From Ipomoea triloba (taxonomy: Eukaryota; Streptophyta; Magnoliopsida; Solanales; Convolvulaceae), in NCBI RefSeq assembly GCF_003576645.1, contig NC_044919.1, positions 19,184,143-19,248,142 on the forward strand: a stretch of DNA of 64,000 nt. The letters run 5' to 3'. Each line of letters starts with the position of its first letter. The stretch's first letter is position 1. The notes under the pieces were generated by a model that was given only the letters and a program-made list of their open reading frames with translations, searched no databases and was not told the DNA's origin. Positions 1-12,324 of this stretch are shown in pieces. A program made the translations under genes and the position numbers.

Positions 1-1603
1 CCGAAAGCCAAATCATGCTCTCTGGGTATTACCTGAACAATTATGCAAGGATTTTTAGAAATTCAATCTGGAAATAACAATGTGTGGTCAGGCAGAACAA
101 GAGATGAAGCTATATTACCTATCGGCCACTCCAGCCCTATTTGAAGAGATCAAACAAGCCCAAGGAGAGGACGACTGGGTAAAGAATATCAAAGAGAAGA
201 TGGTGGATGTAAAACAGGGTCCATTTGAATTGCATCCGGATGGGAGCATGAGATTCAAAGGCAGATGGATCATACCTGCAAGTTGTAAGGAATTAATGAA
301 CCAATTAATGAGAGAAGGTCACAACACACCTTATTCTGTTCATCTAGGAGGGGACAAGCTGTACAAAGATCTGAGGCAAAATTTCTGGTGGATGGGCATG
401 AAGAAAGATATTGCGGAATTTGTTGCTAAATGCTTGAATTGCCAAAAGGTTAAGGCAGAGAGAAGTAAGTCGAAAGGGTTGCTACAACCATTGAAGGTTC
501 CTCAATGGAAGTGGGATTCAATCTCCATGGACTTTGTGGGAGGATTGTCAAGGACAAGAGCCGGAAATGACCAAGTATGGGTTGTTGTTGATCGGTTAAC
601 CAAGACAGCAAGATTTATTCCGATAAACAAAACCTGGTCAATGGAGAAAATGGCAAGAGCCTACATCAAGTATGTGGTTAAATATCACGGGATAGCACGC
701 GATATTATTTCAGACCGAGATTCACGGTTCCTATCAACATTTTGGGAAACATTACAGGTAGCCATGGGTACGCAACTCAAGATGAGCACAACATTTCATC
801 CTGCCACCGATGGTCAAACAGAGCGAACAATCCAAACCTTGAAAGATATGCTCAGAGGTTGTGCACTCGATTTCCAGGGTTCGTGGGATGAGCAGTTGGA
901 TCTAATTGAATTTTCATACAATAACAGCTATCATGCCACTATAAGAATGGCTCCTTACGAAGCATTATATGGGCAGAAGTGTCGGAGTCCACTATGTTGG
1001 AGTGCCAAAAGTGATGCTGTTATTCTTGAACCCCAGTACTTACAAGAAACCATTGAGGCAATCAAAGTGATTCAGGGGAGAATGAAAATCGCACAAGATC
1101 GCCAAAAGTCCTATGCTGATTTAAAGCGACAATTCATAGAGTACCAGGTGGGAGAGAAGGTGTTATTGAAAGTCTCACCCACCAAAGGGGTCAAAAGATT
1201 TGGAAAGAAGGGGAAATTGAGCCCTCGTTTTATAGGACCCTATGAAATTTTAGAAAGAGTGGGAAATTTGGCATACCGGTTGGCTTTACCAATCGAACTG
1301 GACCGAGTACATAACGTGTTTCATGTCTCACAATTGAAACGATATGTACCTGATGTATCTCATGTACTGGAGCCAGAGGGACTGACAATGGATGACTCAT
1401 TGACGTATGAAGAAAGGCCAATTCAAATCTTGGATTCTAAAACCCGAGACACAAGGAGGAAGTCGATCAGGATGGTCAAAGTTCAATGGTCAAACCATAG
1501 CCCAGAAGAAGCTACCTGGGAATTGGAAGACGCGATGATGGAACGATATCCAGAGTTGTTCGACTCAAGTAAGTACGAGTCAATCTACTTGTTATGTGTC
1601 TAA
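1..1603 (+). CDS. Ty3/gypsy chromovirus (Tekay/Del-like) pol, C-terminal part: integrase and chromodomain-like tail
   Basis: This is the end of a retrotransposon polyprotein; the rest lies left of the window. The main open frame begins at Met 80. The same frame runs from base 2 but has a TAG near 56 where a sense codon is expected, so the copy is probably dead. Counting from Met 80, the integrase HHCC zinc finger is H81, H88, C118 and C121. The catalytic triad is D151 (MDFVGG), D212 (SDRDSRF) and E248 (DGQTER), with the D-35-E spacing of active integrases. A GPY-type segment (RFIGPYEIL) and a chromodomain-like tail (VQWSNHSPEEATWELED, about residues 470-490) follow; these are the marks of plant chromoviruses. 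Family knowledge: the protein inserts element cDNA into the genome, and the chromodomain guides it to heterochromatin. The clade assignment is inferred from the tail and the long LTR. Confidence 0.95.
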
Positions 1604-2781
1604 GATACTTGATGTGCAATGTTCTATGTGCTAATTGCCATATGTGTACATGTAAGTAGGTAGCGGTCTCCTGAGAGACCCTAGATGCGAGAAAGTAAGT
1701 TTCGGGGACGAAACTTTTCTTAAGGAGGGTAGAATATAACCCCTCACCTATTCCAGTAAGATTAAGGTTCGAAAAACATTTCTTTAAGCTATAACATTCA
1801 TGAGATGATCTCCCGATGCCTCAAAAGAATTATTATAAGTAAGGACAGTTAGTAATAAGCTGCGATCGTACGTCCCAGTCACGAACCGTAAAAATTTTAG
1901 GAACTAATACTCGGACCCGTTTGTCCTAGGAAATGGATTTTTAGACACCATACTATTATTCCTGAATTTCCTATTTAATTAAATTAGCCCGTAGCAGCAA
2001 AAATTTATTCTTGATCGTACATCGCGAAATTTCGCGGTGTATCGAACCTAGCCCAATTTTGAGTTTCAGTCTGGAGTAAATTTTTGGTTTCGAAAATTAT
2101 TGGAATTAAATTAGTTTCTACCGAGAGTTCATCTGATTTAATCCCAATCAGTCTAAGCTAAGATATTTTAGATTATTTTATTCTATTTTATGTTAGATCT
2201 TATCCATAAGGGTGGACTAGTCAACCAAGTGGGTAAATATTTAAACATTTTTTTTTCCCTTTTCCCTTCATTTGGCCGAAATAAAGAGAGGGAGAGTAAG
2301 GTGAGGTTTTCATCTTCTTCTTCAAAGCTTCAACACTCCATAGCCAAGAATTTCTACACAAGTCTCAAAATATTCGGTTAAACTCCAATTTTATTCGGTA
2401 GATAGCTTTATTTTTCATCCTAGAACAAGAATCTAAGTTAAGATTTCTTAAAATCATGTGTTATGTTGTTGATGGAATTCTAGGGTTTTAAGGTGAAATT
2501 GGGGAAAACCAACTCCAAGAATCTTCTACGAAACTAGAAACCCGGTTGAGGTAAGGAATCACTTTAATTGGTTGAGGTTGTTTGAAACTAGATAATTGAT
2601 AGCTTGGTTGAAATATGATGAGTTATAGGTAGAATTTTTGTGTACATGATGAATGTATATATATGTAATTGTATTTTTCATAAGGCATATGTACAAAATG
2701 TTGTGTTGGTATGATGTGGTTGTTAATATGCCTAAATAATTAAGTTAAGCATACTATGTATATTATACTAAGTATGTAATG

Positions 2782-2965
2782 TATGTACGTGTAGTGTAAT
2801 ATATATATATATATATATATATTAATATGTATTGTGTACATACTTGTGTGTATGTACGTGTGGTGTAATATATATATATATATTAATATGTATTGTGTAC
2901 ATATTTATGTGTATGTACGTGTAGTATAGTATATATATATATGTGTGTGTATTATATATATATAT
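2782..2965. repeat. TA/TG-rich minisatellite, about 61-bp period, inside the LTR
   Basis: The phrase ATTAATATGTATTGTGTACA recurs at 2821 and 2882. Related GTATGTACGTGTAGTGTA units precede and follow it, and (TA)n runs separate the units. Short open frames here are repeat translation only. Confidence 0.7.
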
Positions 2966-4382
2966 ACGTGTGAGGTGTGTGTAGTTAAAACATATGTATA
3001 TGTACATATATGGGTATGTATGTATTAATAAAATGTATTATGTATATATATACATGGTAAAATGTCACATTTTGTGTATAGTATGTGGTATGTATAAACC
3101 ATAATTATATATGTTGTTAGTAAGAAGAGTAATACTATGTAGTTAGGCATATGTGTTATGTAGGTTGTGTTACATATGAGTGAACTTATAAATAGTATAA
3201 AGAAGTGGCATTATGTGCTTGTAAAGAATAAATATATGTTATGTGTTATGCCTATGTTGAAGTTGGGAAATGTATATGTTATATGCATTGAGATGTATGT
3301 GTCAAATATGAGAATTATGTGAAAAGTGTGGGGTTGAAAGTGTAGAATTGTTACACTTGAATTACTATGGTGAAAGGTTGTTAGTGGATTATCCAAACGT
3401 TTTGTAAAAGAAAAGGAGAATTTTTGAATTGGGTTAAAAGGAGAATTAATTTCCGAGTATTGGAATTGACCCAAGTATGTCCAAAATATTTTCAATGCAA
3501 GAAAAGGGAAAGAGTAGAAAAATGTTTTCAAACCTTAGTTCTAGTAAAAGTGGTGAAGGATCTTGTTAACCACGGAATAAAGATGAGCTTAAAGTGCCTA
3601 TTCCGCATGGTAATTATGTGTATGATCAATCATACTATGGGCGAAGTCTATTCGCCGAGTACTATATCACCCGGAAGGAAAAGGTACTCCTACGGGGGTG
3701 TGCACACTTAAGTATAGTCACTTTATGTTCGGGTAGGTGTCGTTCTTATGAACCTAGTGAGGCTAGCTATGAATCATTCCAACGCTCCTATAAGTCCAGG
3801 GGATCAGTATTAGACCGGGCGATGACCACTGAACCCGAGTTCAACGATCCAAGTGGTCAAAAGTGGAGAAAGAACTCCAAAGGCCTCACACTTTCTATCT
3901 AGGACCAAGTGGAATTTCGAAATATGAATGTAGCTACGCCGTAGCTACGGGAAAAAAAGATGTGACAAGTATTTAAGTACCCAAAGGTTGTGGGTGATCT
4001 CTCTCTTTGAAAAGTGAAAAGTGATGAGAATTTCATTATGAGGGAAAGGTTTTTCTACTAAAGTGATTACAAGCAAGATGTGTGATTTGTGTTTTCTACT
4101 ACTTACAAGTATGTTTAATTGTTTAATAATATATTATTGGGTATGTAAATGATTACCAAATGACCTTGTCAAGAGGGAAAATGATATGAGACGTTATTGA
4201 ATTTTGCTCATAATGTATGCAAGTTGCTATTAATAACTGTTGCAGGTAGAATCTCTGCCGATGAGTAAGGTATAGGGTTTTCTATGTAACAATTTTTACA
4301 AAACCTTTATTTAGTTTTGAATGACCCATGGATATCCTTACTTAGCTGTCGTGCTAACTACACTTCACTGTGTTCCTAACAG

Positions 4383-4769
4383 ATGCAGTCTAGTGTCAGT
4401 TCCTGTAGCCCGGTGAACTCCGAAAGTTCACCGGAGTATGTTTGTGGAGGCATGGACTACGACGTGTACATACAGATGATGGAGGGTGAAGACCCATACG
4501 CACCTGGTTATGCTCCCGAGGCTCCCACCAATCCAGATACTCCTGTGGCTCCGTCGGCCCCTTTTGTCTCTTGCCCTGTTATGGACGAGGTCCAGGCTAC
4601 TTATGGCTTTTACCCCATAGAGCCGTTAGATGGTAGCGATCCCCTGGAGTTCATTGTGCAGTACCCCTATCCTTGGGACCCGAGTCCTCGGGATGTTTGG
4701 GAGGAGTGGTCGATGGTCATAACCACTTCTCGGATTTTGGATCATATTACCTGGTACGAGGGGGAGTGA
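4383..4769 (+). CDS. Open frame of unknown function within the LTR (128 aa)
   Basis: The frame runs from ATG 4383 to TGA near 4767 and sits in a GC-richer island of an otherwise AT-rich LTR. The predicted protein is acidic and proline-rich (PGYAPEAPTNPDTPVAPSAP) with aromatic residues near its end, and no domain is recognised. The last residues are encoded by the first unit of the tandem-repeat block. LTRs of this class rarely encode protein, so it may be a chance frame or a captured exon. I do not assign a function. Confidence 0.3.
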   Translation: MQSSVSSCSPVNSESSPEYVCGGMDYDVYIQMMEGEDPYAPGYAPEAPTNPDTPVAPSAPFVSCPVMDEVQATYGFYPIEPLDGSDPLEFIVQYPYPWDPSPRDVWEEWSMVITTSRILDHITWYEGE

Positions 4770-5057
4770 CACCTGGTCTGGGGACATATTACCTGGTACG
4801 AGGGGGAGTGACACCTGGTCTGGGGAGAGTTCACCGGCCCCGTGTACCGCATGCACCTGGTCTGGGGAGAGTTCACCGGCCCCGTGTACCGCATGATTGA
4901 GGTCTGGGGAGAGTTCACCGGCCCCGTGTACCGCATGATTGACTAGACGTCGGGTTCTTGGGGCCCCGTGTACCGCATGATTGACTAGACGTCGGGTTCT
5001 TGGGAGTCGGTGTACCGCATGATTGACTAGACGTCGGGTTCTTGGGAGTCGTTGGAA
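4730..5057. repeat. Nested tandem repeats in the LTR
   Basis: Three unit types of roughly 40 bp follow one another and share edges. ACATATTACCTGGTACGAGG occurs twice, GAGAGTTCACCGGCCCCGTG three times, and GATTGACTAGACGTCGGGTT (with GTGTACCGCAT before it) three times. Open frames on either strand here only translate the repeats. Confidence 0.85.
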
Positions 5058-5379
5058 ATTTTTGGTGTACATACTTTTTGTAGCCTTAGTGATGGCTAGG
5101 CATGACTAGTTGCGTCTAGGTTGAACCTGGTTTAGTATTTTGGCCCGAGGGGCAATCCTATGTATGTATAACTGGAAAAATGTATATTTTGCGTAATGGA
5201 ACTTTTTCAGTTGATATATATAAAAGTGCTTAAGTATCTGTTGGGTGATTGTTGTGATTAGAAGAGTTTCCTTTTGCCTATGCACCTAGAGTGAGGTTCA
5301 TCGCTAAATGATAGAACACTCTCTCTAGGTGTGGCGGTAATGTCTCGGATGTACGGGAAGGTAGGTCCGGGGTGTTACA

Positions 5380-6558
5380 ATCTATCCATGTGAGAGTGTA
5401 AACCGGGTGCCACAAGACCACAAAGTCTTTGACAGGGACCAAATTGATGGTCTCTCCTAAAAAAAAATTAATTAAATGTAATGCATTAATGATGTGATAG
5501 ACATAATCTTTCTTTTGCCTATAAGTAATAAATGTTTTAGTATTTTAAATTCTTATTTGAAGAGAATTTAAGTAATAAAATTATGAATATTGTTTTTTCT
5601 TTTAATACAAGGAAAACGTCAACTTAAGTTATAAAATTTGTTTAATTAATGTGTATGATTATACAATTTTATTAAATATTCTAATATTGTAAGAAAAATA
5701 AATTTTAATGAGAAAAGGCATATAAACCAAGGAAATTGGTAAGAGAAGTCATCAACTTAGAAGTGAAACGAATAACATTTTTTTATGCATCTTCTATGTC
5801 AATTTGGAAATTCAAACAATTACTGTACTTTTGAAATTCATTTTTTGATTTTTTTTTTTTGTGTTTGGGTATTCAAGGAAAATAAAATAAGATAAATATT
5901 TATTCTCGTCAATGAAAAAAGACTTAATTTAGTAAAAATGAAAATCTTATTAGATTTTTAGTCGAAAGGTACTTTATGAATTCTTTATTTTATTATATTT
6001 ATTTTCTCTCTTGTCTCTTTTCATGATAGTTTTCATATTATTATTACCACTATCACCATCACCACCACCGCACTACCACCACTTATTATTATTACTAGTT
6101 TTTCACGCGCATTGCGCGAATGAGATAATGTCCAATGTTTATTATTAAATCCTCCCTAAGTAGGTAATATGATTGAATTCAAACTATTTTTTTTTCCATG
6201 TTATTAACATAATACTTGGTAAATAAATATATAACAATATTTTTTTAGTATAACTTTGATATTTAATTACAAGATAGTGTAAAAAGAAAACAATGAACAA
6301 TGTAGTGAATATAATTAATTAATAAATTTGAAGGTAAAGAATCGTTGCATTTTAGAAAATATAGACAATATGACTAATGAAACTATATCTCTTTTTTAAA
6401 TTTTTTGATAATGAATAATTGTTTTTGAATAAAGGCATTGTAGACATCGAATTATAAATTAAAGAAATGCATATGCATTATTTTTTTTTGTTGTAACAAC
6501 TATTTTATTTAATAAGATTAATAGAGTGATACTTACTTAACCCACTCCCATCCATGTG
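5380..6558. repeat. Repeat family X, copy 1
   Basis: The unit begins TCCATGTGAGAGTGTAAACC, passes GACAGGGACCAAATTGATGG, then a long AT-rich stretch and a CACCACCGCACTACCACCAC tract, and ends near TTAATAGAGTGATACTTACT. Relatives lie at 8401-9098 and 10590-11605. A Helitron-like 3' end is embedded at 6095. No protein is encoded. Its class is unknown to me. Confidence 0.75.
6095..6125 (-). mobile_element. Helitron-type 3' terminus embedded in family X
   Basis: On the minus strand a short hairpin CGCGCAATGCGCG is followed by TGAAAAA and CTAG, then a host T, which is the canonical Helitron 3' end. The same junction appears in the duplicate near 7681. In the third family-X copy it is mutated to CTAC near 11130. 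Confidence 0.6.
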
Positions 6559-6590
6559 GGAGTGTAAACCGGCAGTCATTATACTGTGGA

Positions 6591-6591
6591 N
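6591..6591. other. Single N: contig join
   Basis: The N separates the two identical 1581-bp copies and cuts the foldback MITE after its first 18 bases. The sequence resumes one tandem unit upstream of the LTR end. Confidence 0.8.
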
Positions 6592-8176
6592 CCCCGTGTA
6601 CCGCATGATTGACTAGACGTCGGGTTCTTGGGAGTCGTTGGAAATTTTTGGTGTACATACTTTTTGTAGCCTTAGTGATGGCTAGGCATGACTAGTTGCG
6701 TCTAGGTTGAACCTGGTTTAGTATTTTGGCCCGAGGGGCAATCCTATGTATGTATAACTGGAAAAATGTATATTTTGCGTAATGGAACTTTTTCAGTTGA
6801 TATATATAAAAGTGCTTAAGTATCTGTTGGGTGATTGTTGTGATTAGAAGAGTTTCCTTTTGCCTATGCACCTAGAGTGAGGTTCATCGCTAAATGATAG
6901 AACACTCTCTCTAGGTGTGGCGGTAATGTCTCGGATGTACGGGAAGGTAGGTCCGGGGTGTTACAATCTATCCATGTGAGAGTGTAAACCGGGTGCCACA
7001 AGACCACAAAGTCTTTGACAGGGACCAAATTGATGGTCTCTCCTAAAAAAAAATTAATTAAATGTAATGCATTAATGATGTGATAGACATAATCTTTCTT
7101 TTGCCTATAAGTAATAAATGTTTTAGTATTTTAAATTCTTATTTGAAGAGAATTTAAGTAATAAAATTATGAATATTGTTTTTTCTTTTAATACAAGGAA
7201 AACGTCAACTTAAGTTATAAAATTTGTTTAATTAATGTGTATGATTATACAATTTTATTAAATATTCTAATATTGTAAGAAAAATAAATTTTAATGAGAA
7301 AAGGCATATAAACCAAGGAAATTGGTAAGAGAAGTCATCAACTTAGAAGTGAAACGAATAACATTTTTTTATGCATCTTCTATGTCAATTTGGAAATTCA
7401 AACAATTACTGTACTTTTGAAATTCATTTTTTGATTTTTTTTTTTTGTGTTTGGGTATTCAAGGAAAATAAAATAAGATAAATATTTATTCTCGTCAATG
7501 AAAAAAGACTTAATTTAGTAAAAATGAAAATCTTATTAGATTTTTAGTCGAAAGGTACTTTATGAATTCTTTATTTTATTATATTTATTTTCTCTCTTGT
7601 CTCTTTTCATGATAGTTTTCATATTATTATTACCACTATCACCATCACCACCACCGCACTACCACCACTTATTATTATTACTAGTTTTTCACGCGCATTG
7701 CGCGAATGAGATAATGTCCAATGTTTATTATTAAATCCTCCCTAAGTAGGTAATATGATTGAATTCAAACTATTTTTTTTTCCATGTTATTAACATAATA
7801 CTTGGTAAATAAATATATAACAATATTTTTTTAGTATAACTTTGATATTTAATTACAAGATAGTGTAAAAAGAAAACAATGAACAATGTAGTGAATATAA
7901 TTAATTAATAAATTTGAAGGTAAAGAATCGTTGCATTTTAGAAAATATAGACAATATGACTAATGAAACTATATCTCTTTTTTAAATTTTTTGATAATGA
8001 ATAATTGTTTTTGAATAAAGGCATTGTAGACATCGAATTATAAATTAAAGAAATGCATATGCATTATTTTTTTTTGTTGTAACAACTATTTTATTTAATA
8101 AGATTAATAGAGTGATACTTACTTAACCCACTCCCATCCATGTGGGAGTGTAAACCGGCAGTCATTATACTGTGGA
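6592..8176. repeat. Second copy of the 1581-bp perfect duplication
   Basis: This repeats 5010-6590, with the gypsy LTR end near 6965 and the family-X unit from about 6966 to 8158. It continues past 8176 into the complete foldback MITE, so this copy carries the natural right flank. It is likely an assembly duplicate. Confidence 0.95.
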
Positions 8177-8391
8177 CCATGGTCCACAATGCATTGTAGA
8201 CCTTGAGTCATGACTGATACTGTAGTTGTGTTGAATTGATACTGCAGTTGTGTATTATGTTGAACGGATACTATCATGTAACTGCAGTTTCCTTTCAACA
8301 CAACTACAGTATCTTTTCAACACAACTGTAGTGTATCTGTTCAACACAATTGCAGTATCAGTCATGAGCATGGTCCACAATATAATTTGCG
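8159..8391. mobile_element. Foldback MULE-type MITE, copy 1 (233 bp)
   Basis: The ends are CAGTCATTATACTGTGG and, reversed, CGCAAATTATATTGTGG. The flanks carry a 9-bp target duplication, GTAAACCGG at 8150-8158 and GTAAATCGG at 8392-8400 (one mismatch). Nine bases is the Mutator signature. The interior is a palindrome of about 22-bp units of the type GATACTGCAGTTGTGTTGAA on one arm, inverted on the other. There is no coding capacity. The insertion interrupts a family-X unit. A second copy is at 49308. Confidence 0.85.
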
Positions 8392-8400
8392 GTAAATCGG

Positions 8401-9098
8401 GTGTTACTAGAACATAAAGTCGGTAGGGAACATATTGATAATCTCTCCTAAAAACAAATTAAGTAAATTTAATGCATTAATGATGTGAAAGACGTAATCT
8501 TACTTTTGCCTATAAGTAATAAATGTTTTAGTATTTTAAATTGTTATTTGAAGAGAATTTAAGTAATAAAATTATGAATATTGTTTTTTCTTTTAATACA
8601 ACGAAAAGTCAACTTAAGTTATAAAATTTGTTTAATAAATGTGTATGATTATACAATTTTATTAAATATTCTAATATGCCCTTTCCAAAAAAAATATATT
8701 CTAATATCGTAAAAAAAAAATTTAATGATAAAAGGCATATAAGCCAAAGAAATTGGTAAGAGAACTCATCAACTTAGAAGTGAAAAGAGTAACATTTTTT
8801 ATGCATGTTTTAGGTCAATTTGGAAATTAAAAAAATTAATTTCGAAATTCATTTTTTGAATATTTTTGTGTTTGGGTATTCAAGGAAAATAAAATAAGAT
8901 AAATATTTATTCTCGTCAATGAAAAAAAGACTTAATTTAGTAAACATAAAATCTTATTAGATTTTTAGTCGAAAGGTATTTTATGAATTCTTAATTTTAT
9001 TGTATTTATCTTCTATCTTATCTCTTTTCAAGATAGTTTTCGTATTATTATTACCACTATCACCACCACCACCACACTACCACCACTTATTATTATTA
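8401..9098. repeat. Repeat family X, copy 2
   Basis: This matches copy 1 from GGTGTTACTAGAACATAAAG to the CACTACCACCACTTATTATT tract with scattered differences. It then stops at a Helitron 3' end (CTAG at 9099). Confidence 0.75.
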
Positions 9099-9305
9099 CT
9101 AGTTATCATACGCGCGTTGCACGATTAAACCAATGCCCAATGCGTAATTTTAAATTAGTGTTCTTTAATTGGTTAAAGTAGGAAAAAAAATGCTAAATTA
9201 ATAAAAATCAAAGAAATAGTCTCGATGCTTATATATTTTAATAAAACATAACGAAATTGTTAATAGCTAAATTACAACTAAAGTAGGTAAAAACAAATAA
9301 ACTAC

Positions 9306-9645
9306 TTACATGGGAGCAAATAGCGTGTCATCATTATCACTTGTTTGGACACCAGTCCAACCATTTAAAATCCATGTATAATTGTATTTGTGATCAAGTA
9401 TTTTTATAGTTCGTCCGGACAGGTTTGACAATGACATTTGGGATGATGTACCATTTGTTGATTTGTAAGGTGATATCATACATTCAAATGTCATTATCAA
9501 ACACTATTGATTGGACCCGGGTTCCTTGCATTTACATATAGCATTTACAATGATGTTGGTGGTAATGAGAGCATCTCCGTAATAATAATAATAATAATAC
9601 TAATAATGATAAAATAATAATAATAATAATAACAGTAATATCACT

Positions 9646-9720
<75 letters not shown>

Positions 9721-9963
9721 GGGAGAAATTTTTTACTATTTACTTACAGCTTCATCGTCAAGGACGATGAGCATATACTTTTTCTCAAGTGTTCCAATAG
9801 CGTTTTTTGATTCGTTTTTCTTAATGACATGAACTATACAACTCCATCTCACAGTTTGTGTGTCAATATCAATTAACTTTACTGCATTTGTCATGAATAA
9901 TATCCTTGTGCCATGGAAAATATGTTCATAAAGGATGTTATGAAATAATATAATTTTAACCAC
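9306..9963 (-). pseudogene. RPA/DUF223-like exons carried by a Helitron
   Basis: One minus-strand frame (9963-9736) reads TVRWSCIVHVIKK followed by KKYMLIVLDDEA and ends at a good donor (GTAAGT). This resembles the N-terminal OB fold of plant RPA1-like/DUF223 proteins, whose core is a tryptophan strand followed by an acidic DDE/VDE turn. A second frame (9500-9306) may be the next exon, but the (TAA)n array at 9582-9718 lies between them. Plant Helitrons commonly carry RPA-like genes. There is no zinc-finger part, so it is a fragment. Confidence 0.5.
9582..9718. repeat. (TAA)n microsatellite
   Basis: Long runs of AATAAT with a few interruptions (ACTAATAATGAT, ACAGTAATATCACTG). A shorter relative occupies the same place in the copy at 14243-14338. 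Confidence 0.95.
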
Positions 9964-10589
9964 AACAAAAATTCAAAAATCATAGATTAGGGAGTTAGGA
10001 GTAACTAAAATGTGTAGATTATAGAGGAATATAATGAGAACCACAACATTACATACAAGGATACAAATATAGATGAACAGATTATACAATAGATATATTT
10101 ACATAACGATATTGAAGTTATACTAATTAATGAGTATACCATCATTGATTTTTTTTTTAAAAAAAAACTGTAATCATTATGAGTACAAATACAAATAATA
10201 GAATTAGCATGATAATATTTTGACAATTATACCTATAGATGACAAGTAGATGGTGTGTTGCAGAATATGTTAGGTTTAGTTTTGGGTGAATACCAGTGAG
10301 AAGAGGAGGGGTATATATACTGTTGTTTTGGTTTGAATAATGGTTTAGTTAGGAATTTATACAAAATTGTATTATTGAATCATATTAAGACTTTAATATT
10401 CTAATTTTTAAGTTAGGAATCTATATAGAATTGTATTATAGAATATTGCCAATTTGTTTGAAAACTGCAATAAAGAAACAAATTGCCTAAAGAATTTAAT
10501 GTTAAACTTCCGTTATATTTAACGGAAAAAATTTGGTAAAATTATAAATGATTAGGATATATTAGGAATTTTATTGGAAGATTAGGATA

Positions 10590-11605
10590 AATGATTATGA
10601 ATATTGTTTTTTCTTTTAATACAACGAAAAGTCAACTTAAGTTATAAAATTTGTTTAATTAATGTGTATGATTATACAATTTTATTAAATATTTTAATAT
10701 GCCCTTTCCAAAAAAAATATATTCTAATATGGTAAGAAAAATAAATTTTAATGAGAAAAGGCATATAAGCCAAGGAAATTGGTAAGAGAACTCATCAACT
10801 TAGAAGTGAAAAGAGTAACATTTTTTATGCATGTTTTAGGTAAATTTGGAAATTCAAAAAATTACTTTAGAAGTTTATTTTTTGAATATTTTTGTGATTG
10901 GGTATTCAAGGAAAATAAAATAAGATAAATATTTATTCTCGTAAATGAAAAAAAGACTTAATTTAGTAAAAATAAAAATCTTCTTAGATTTTTAGTCGAA
11001 AGGTACTTTATGAATTCTTTATGTTATTGTATTTATCTTCTCTCTTATCTTTTTCAAGATAGTTTTCGTATTATTATTACCACTAGCACCACCACCACCA
11101 CCACACTACCACCACTTATTATTATTACTACTTTTTCACGCGCATTGTGCGAATGAGATAATGCCAATGTTTATTATTAAATCCTCCCAAAGTAGTTAAT
11201 ATGATTGGATTCAAACTATTTTTTCCATGTTATTAACATAATACTTGGTAAATAAATATGATTGTATTCAAACTATTTTTTTCCATGTTATTAACATAAT
11301 ACTTGGTAAATAAATATATAACATTATTTTTTAGTATAACTTTGATATTTAATTACAAGATAGTGTAAAAAGAAAATAATGAACAATGTAGTGAATATAA
11401 TAAATTAATAAATTTGAAGATAAAGAATCTTTGTATTGTAGAAAATATAGACAATATGACTAATGAAATTATATATATTTTTAAAATTTTTTGATAATGA
11501 ATAATTGTTTTTGAATAAAGGCATTGTAGACATCGAATTATAAATTAAAGAAATGCATATGTATTATTTTTTGTTGTAACTACTAATTTATTTAATTTAA
11601 TAAGA
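10590..11605. repeat. Repeat family X, copy 3 (5'-truncated)
   Basis: It resumes at TTATGAATATTGTTTTTTC and follows copy 1, with a local 70-bp tandem duplication around ACATAATACTTGGTAAATAA (11235-11310). It ends at AATAAGA just before a Helitron CTAG. Copy 1 continues AATAAGATTAATAG at the same point, which gives the empty site for that Helitron. Confidence 0.75.
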
Positions 11606-12324
11606 CTAGTATTTTCACCCGTGCGTTGCACGGAATGAATTTGTTATAATATTTTAAGAAATATTTGAATCGATATACAATTAAATAAATTATAACATTG
11701 AATATGAGTATGAATAAATGTATAAATGCAATTATAGTATGAGCCTTTCTTGCATGCAATAAATATCACAAAAATTCAGTGTTCTAAAATAAGTGTATAA
11801 ACGCAATAGGTAGATAATTTACATTATTGCATCATATTCATTAATTTAATTACTTGTTGGTTAGTTATTGCAAGATCTTGAAGTACACTTATATTTTGAT
11901 ATTCAGTAAGTATAACTATATTAGAGAAAAATTTACATGGGAGTAATGGGATAATCAGTTGAGTAATTGTTGGTTGACCGTAGAGCGTTGTGTTGGAGGA
12001 AGAAGATGATATATAGTGAAAATGATATTGCCCTTCACTATATATCATCTTCTTCCTTCAACACGTTGATATTCTCTGGACAAATAACTGTTGGAAAAAA
12101 ATTAGCATAAAATGGTATTTTACTGGCAATATTGTGGTACAAATATATGTGGGGTCCACTTTCGATTTGGGTCAGGTCAAAGTGGATTCGTGTTCTTCGT
12201 AGTTAGACGAAAAGATTGATATATTGTACGCTCAAAACTGATAATGGGTGAATGAGACATTGGTTCTCAAAGTTGACCCATTTGAGTTAAAAAAATATAG
12301 AGAAAAACCTTTCAAGTAACTTTT

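Larger units (their letters stand above)
1735..5379 (+). mobile_element. 3' LTR (about 3.6 kb) of the Tekay/Del-like gypsy element
   Basis: A purine-rich tract (AAGGAGGGTAGAA) ends at 1734, and the LTR follows with TATAACCCCTCACC. It ends with CCGGGGTGTTACA at 5379, which is an imperfect inverse of the start, as expected for LTR ends. A length of 3.6 kb is unusual for most families but typical of Tekay/Del chromoviruses. The LTR holds an AT microsatellite, an open frame at 4383-4769 and a nested tandem-repeat block near 4730-5057. The 5' LTR is outside the window, so age and exact ends cannot be tested here. Confidence 0.85.
5010..6590. repeat. First copy of a 1581-bp perfect direct duplication
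   Basis: Bases 5010-6590 recur at 6596-8176 with a constant offset of 1586 and no difference that I could find, including the 12-T homopolymer. The copy contains the end of the gypsy LTR and a unit of repeat family X. It ends inside the start of the foldback MITE, just before the single N at 6591. Perfect identity across unrelated elements plus the N points to an unmerged contig overlap rather than a biological duplication. Confidence 0.95.
9099..10585 (-). mobile_element. Helitron-like element with RPA exon remnants
   Basis: The minus-strand 3' end is GTGCAACGCGCG, then TATGATAA and CTAG at 9099-9102, followed by host T. The body is shared with 13797-14920: ATGGGAGCA, a TAA microsatellite, AAACTTCCGTTATATTTAACGG, and a last common stretch GGAATTTTATTGGA near 10580. 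The 5' end is placed only by where the two copies diverge. Two RPA-like exons lie inside (9306-9963). No Rep/helicase is present, so it is non-autonomous. Confidence 0.6.

Noticed and set aside
2822..3007. Tyr/Ile/His-rich minus frame
   Set aside because: Translation of a TA/TG microsatellite.
4626..5072. Arg/His-rich repetitive minus-strand frames in the LTR tandem block
   Set aside because: They are translations of the 40-bp repeats in another frame, antisense to the LTR.
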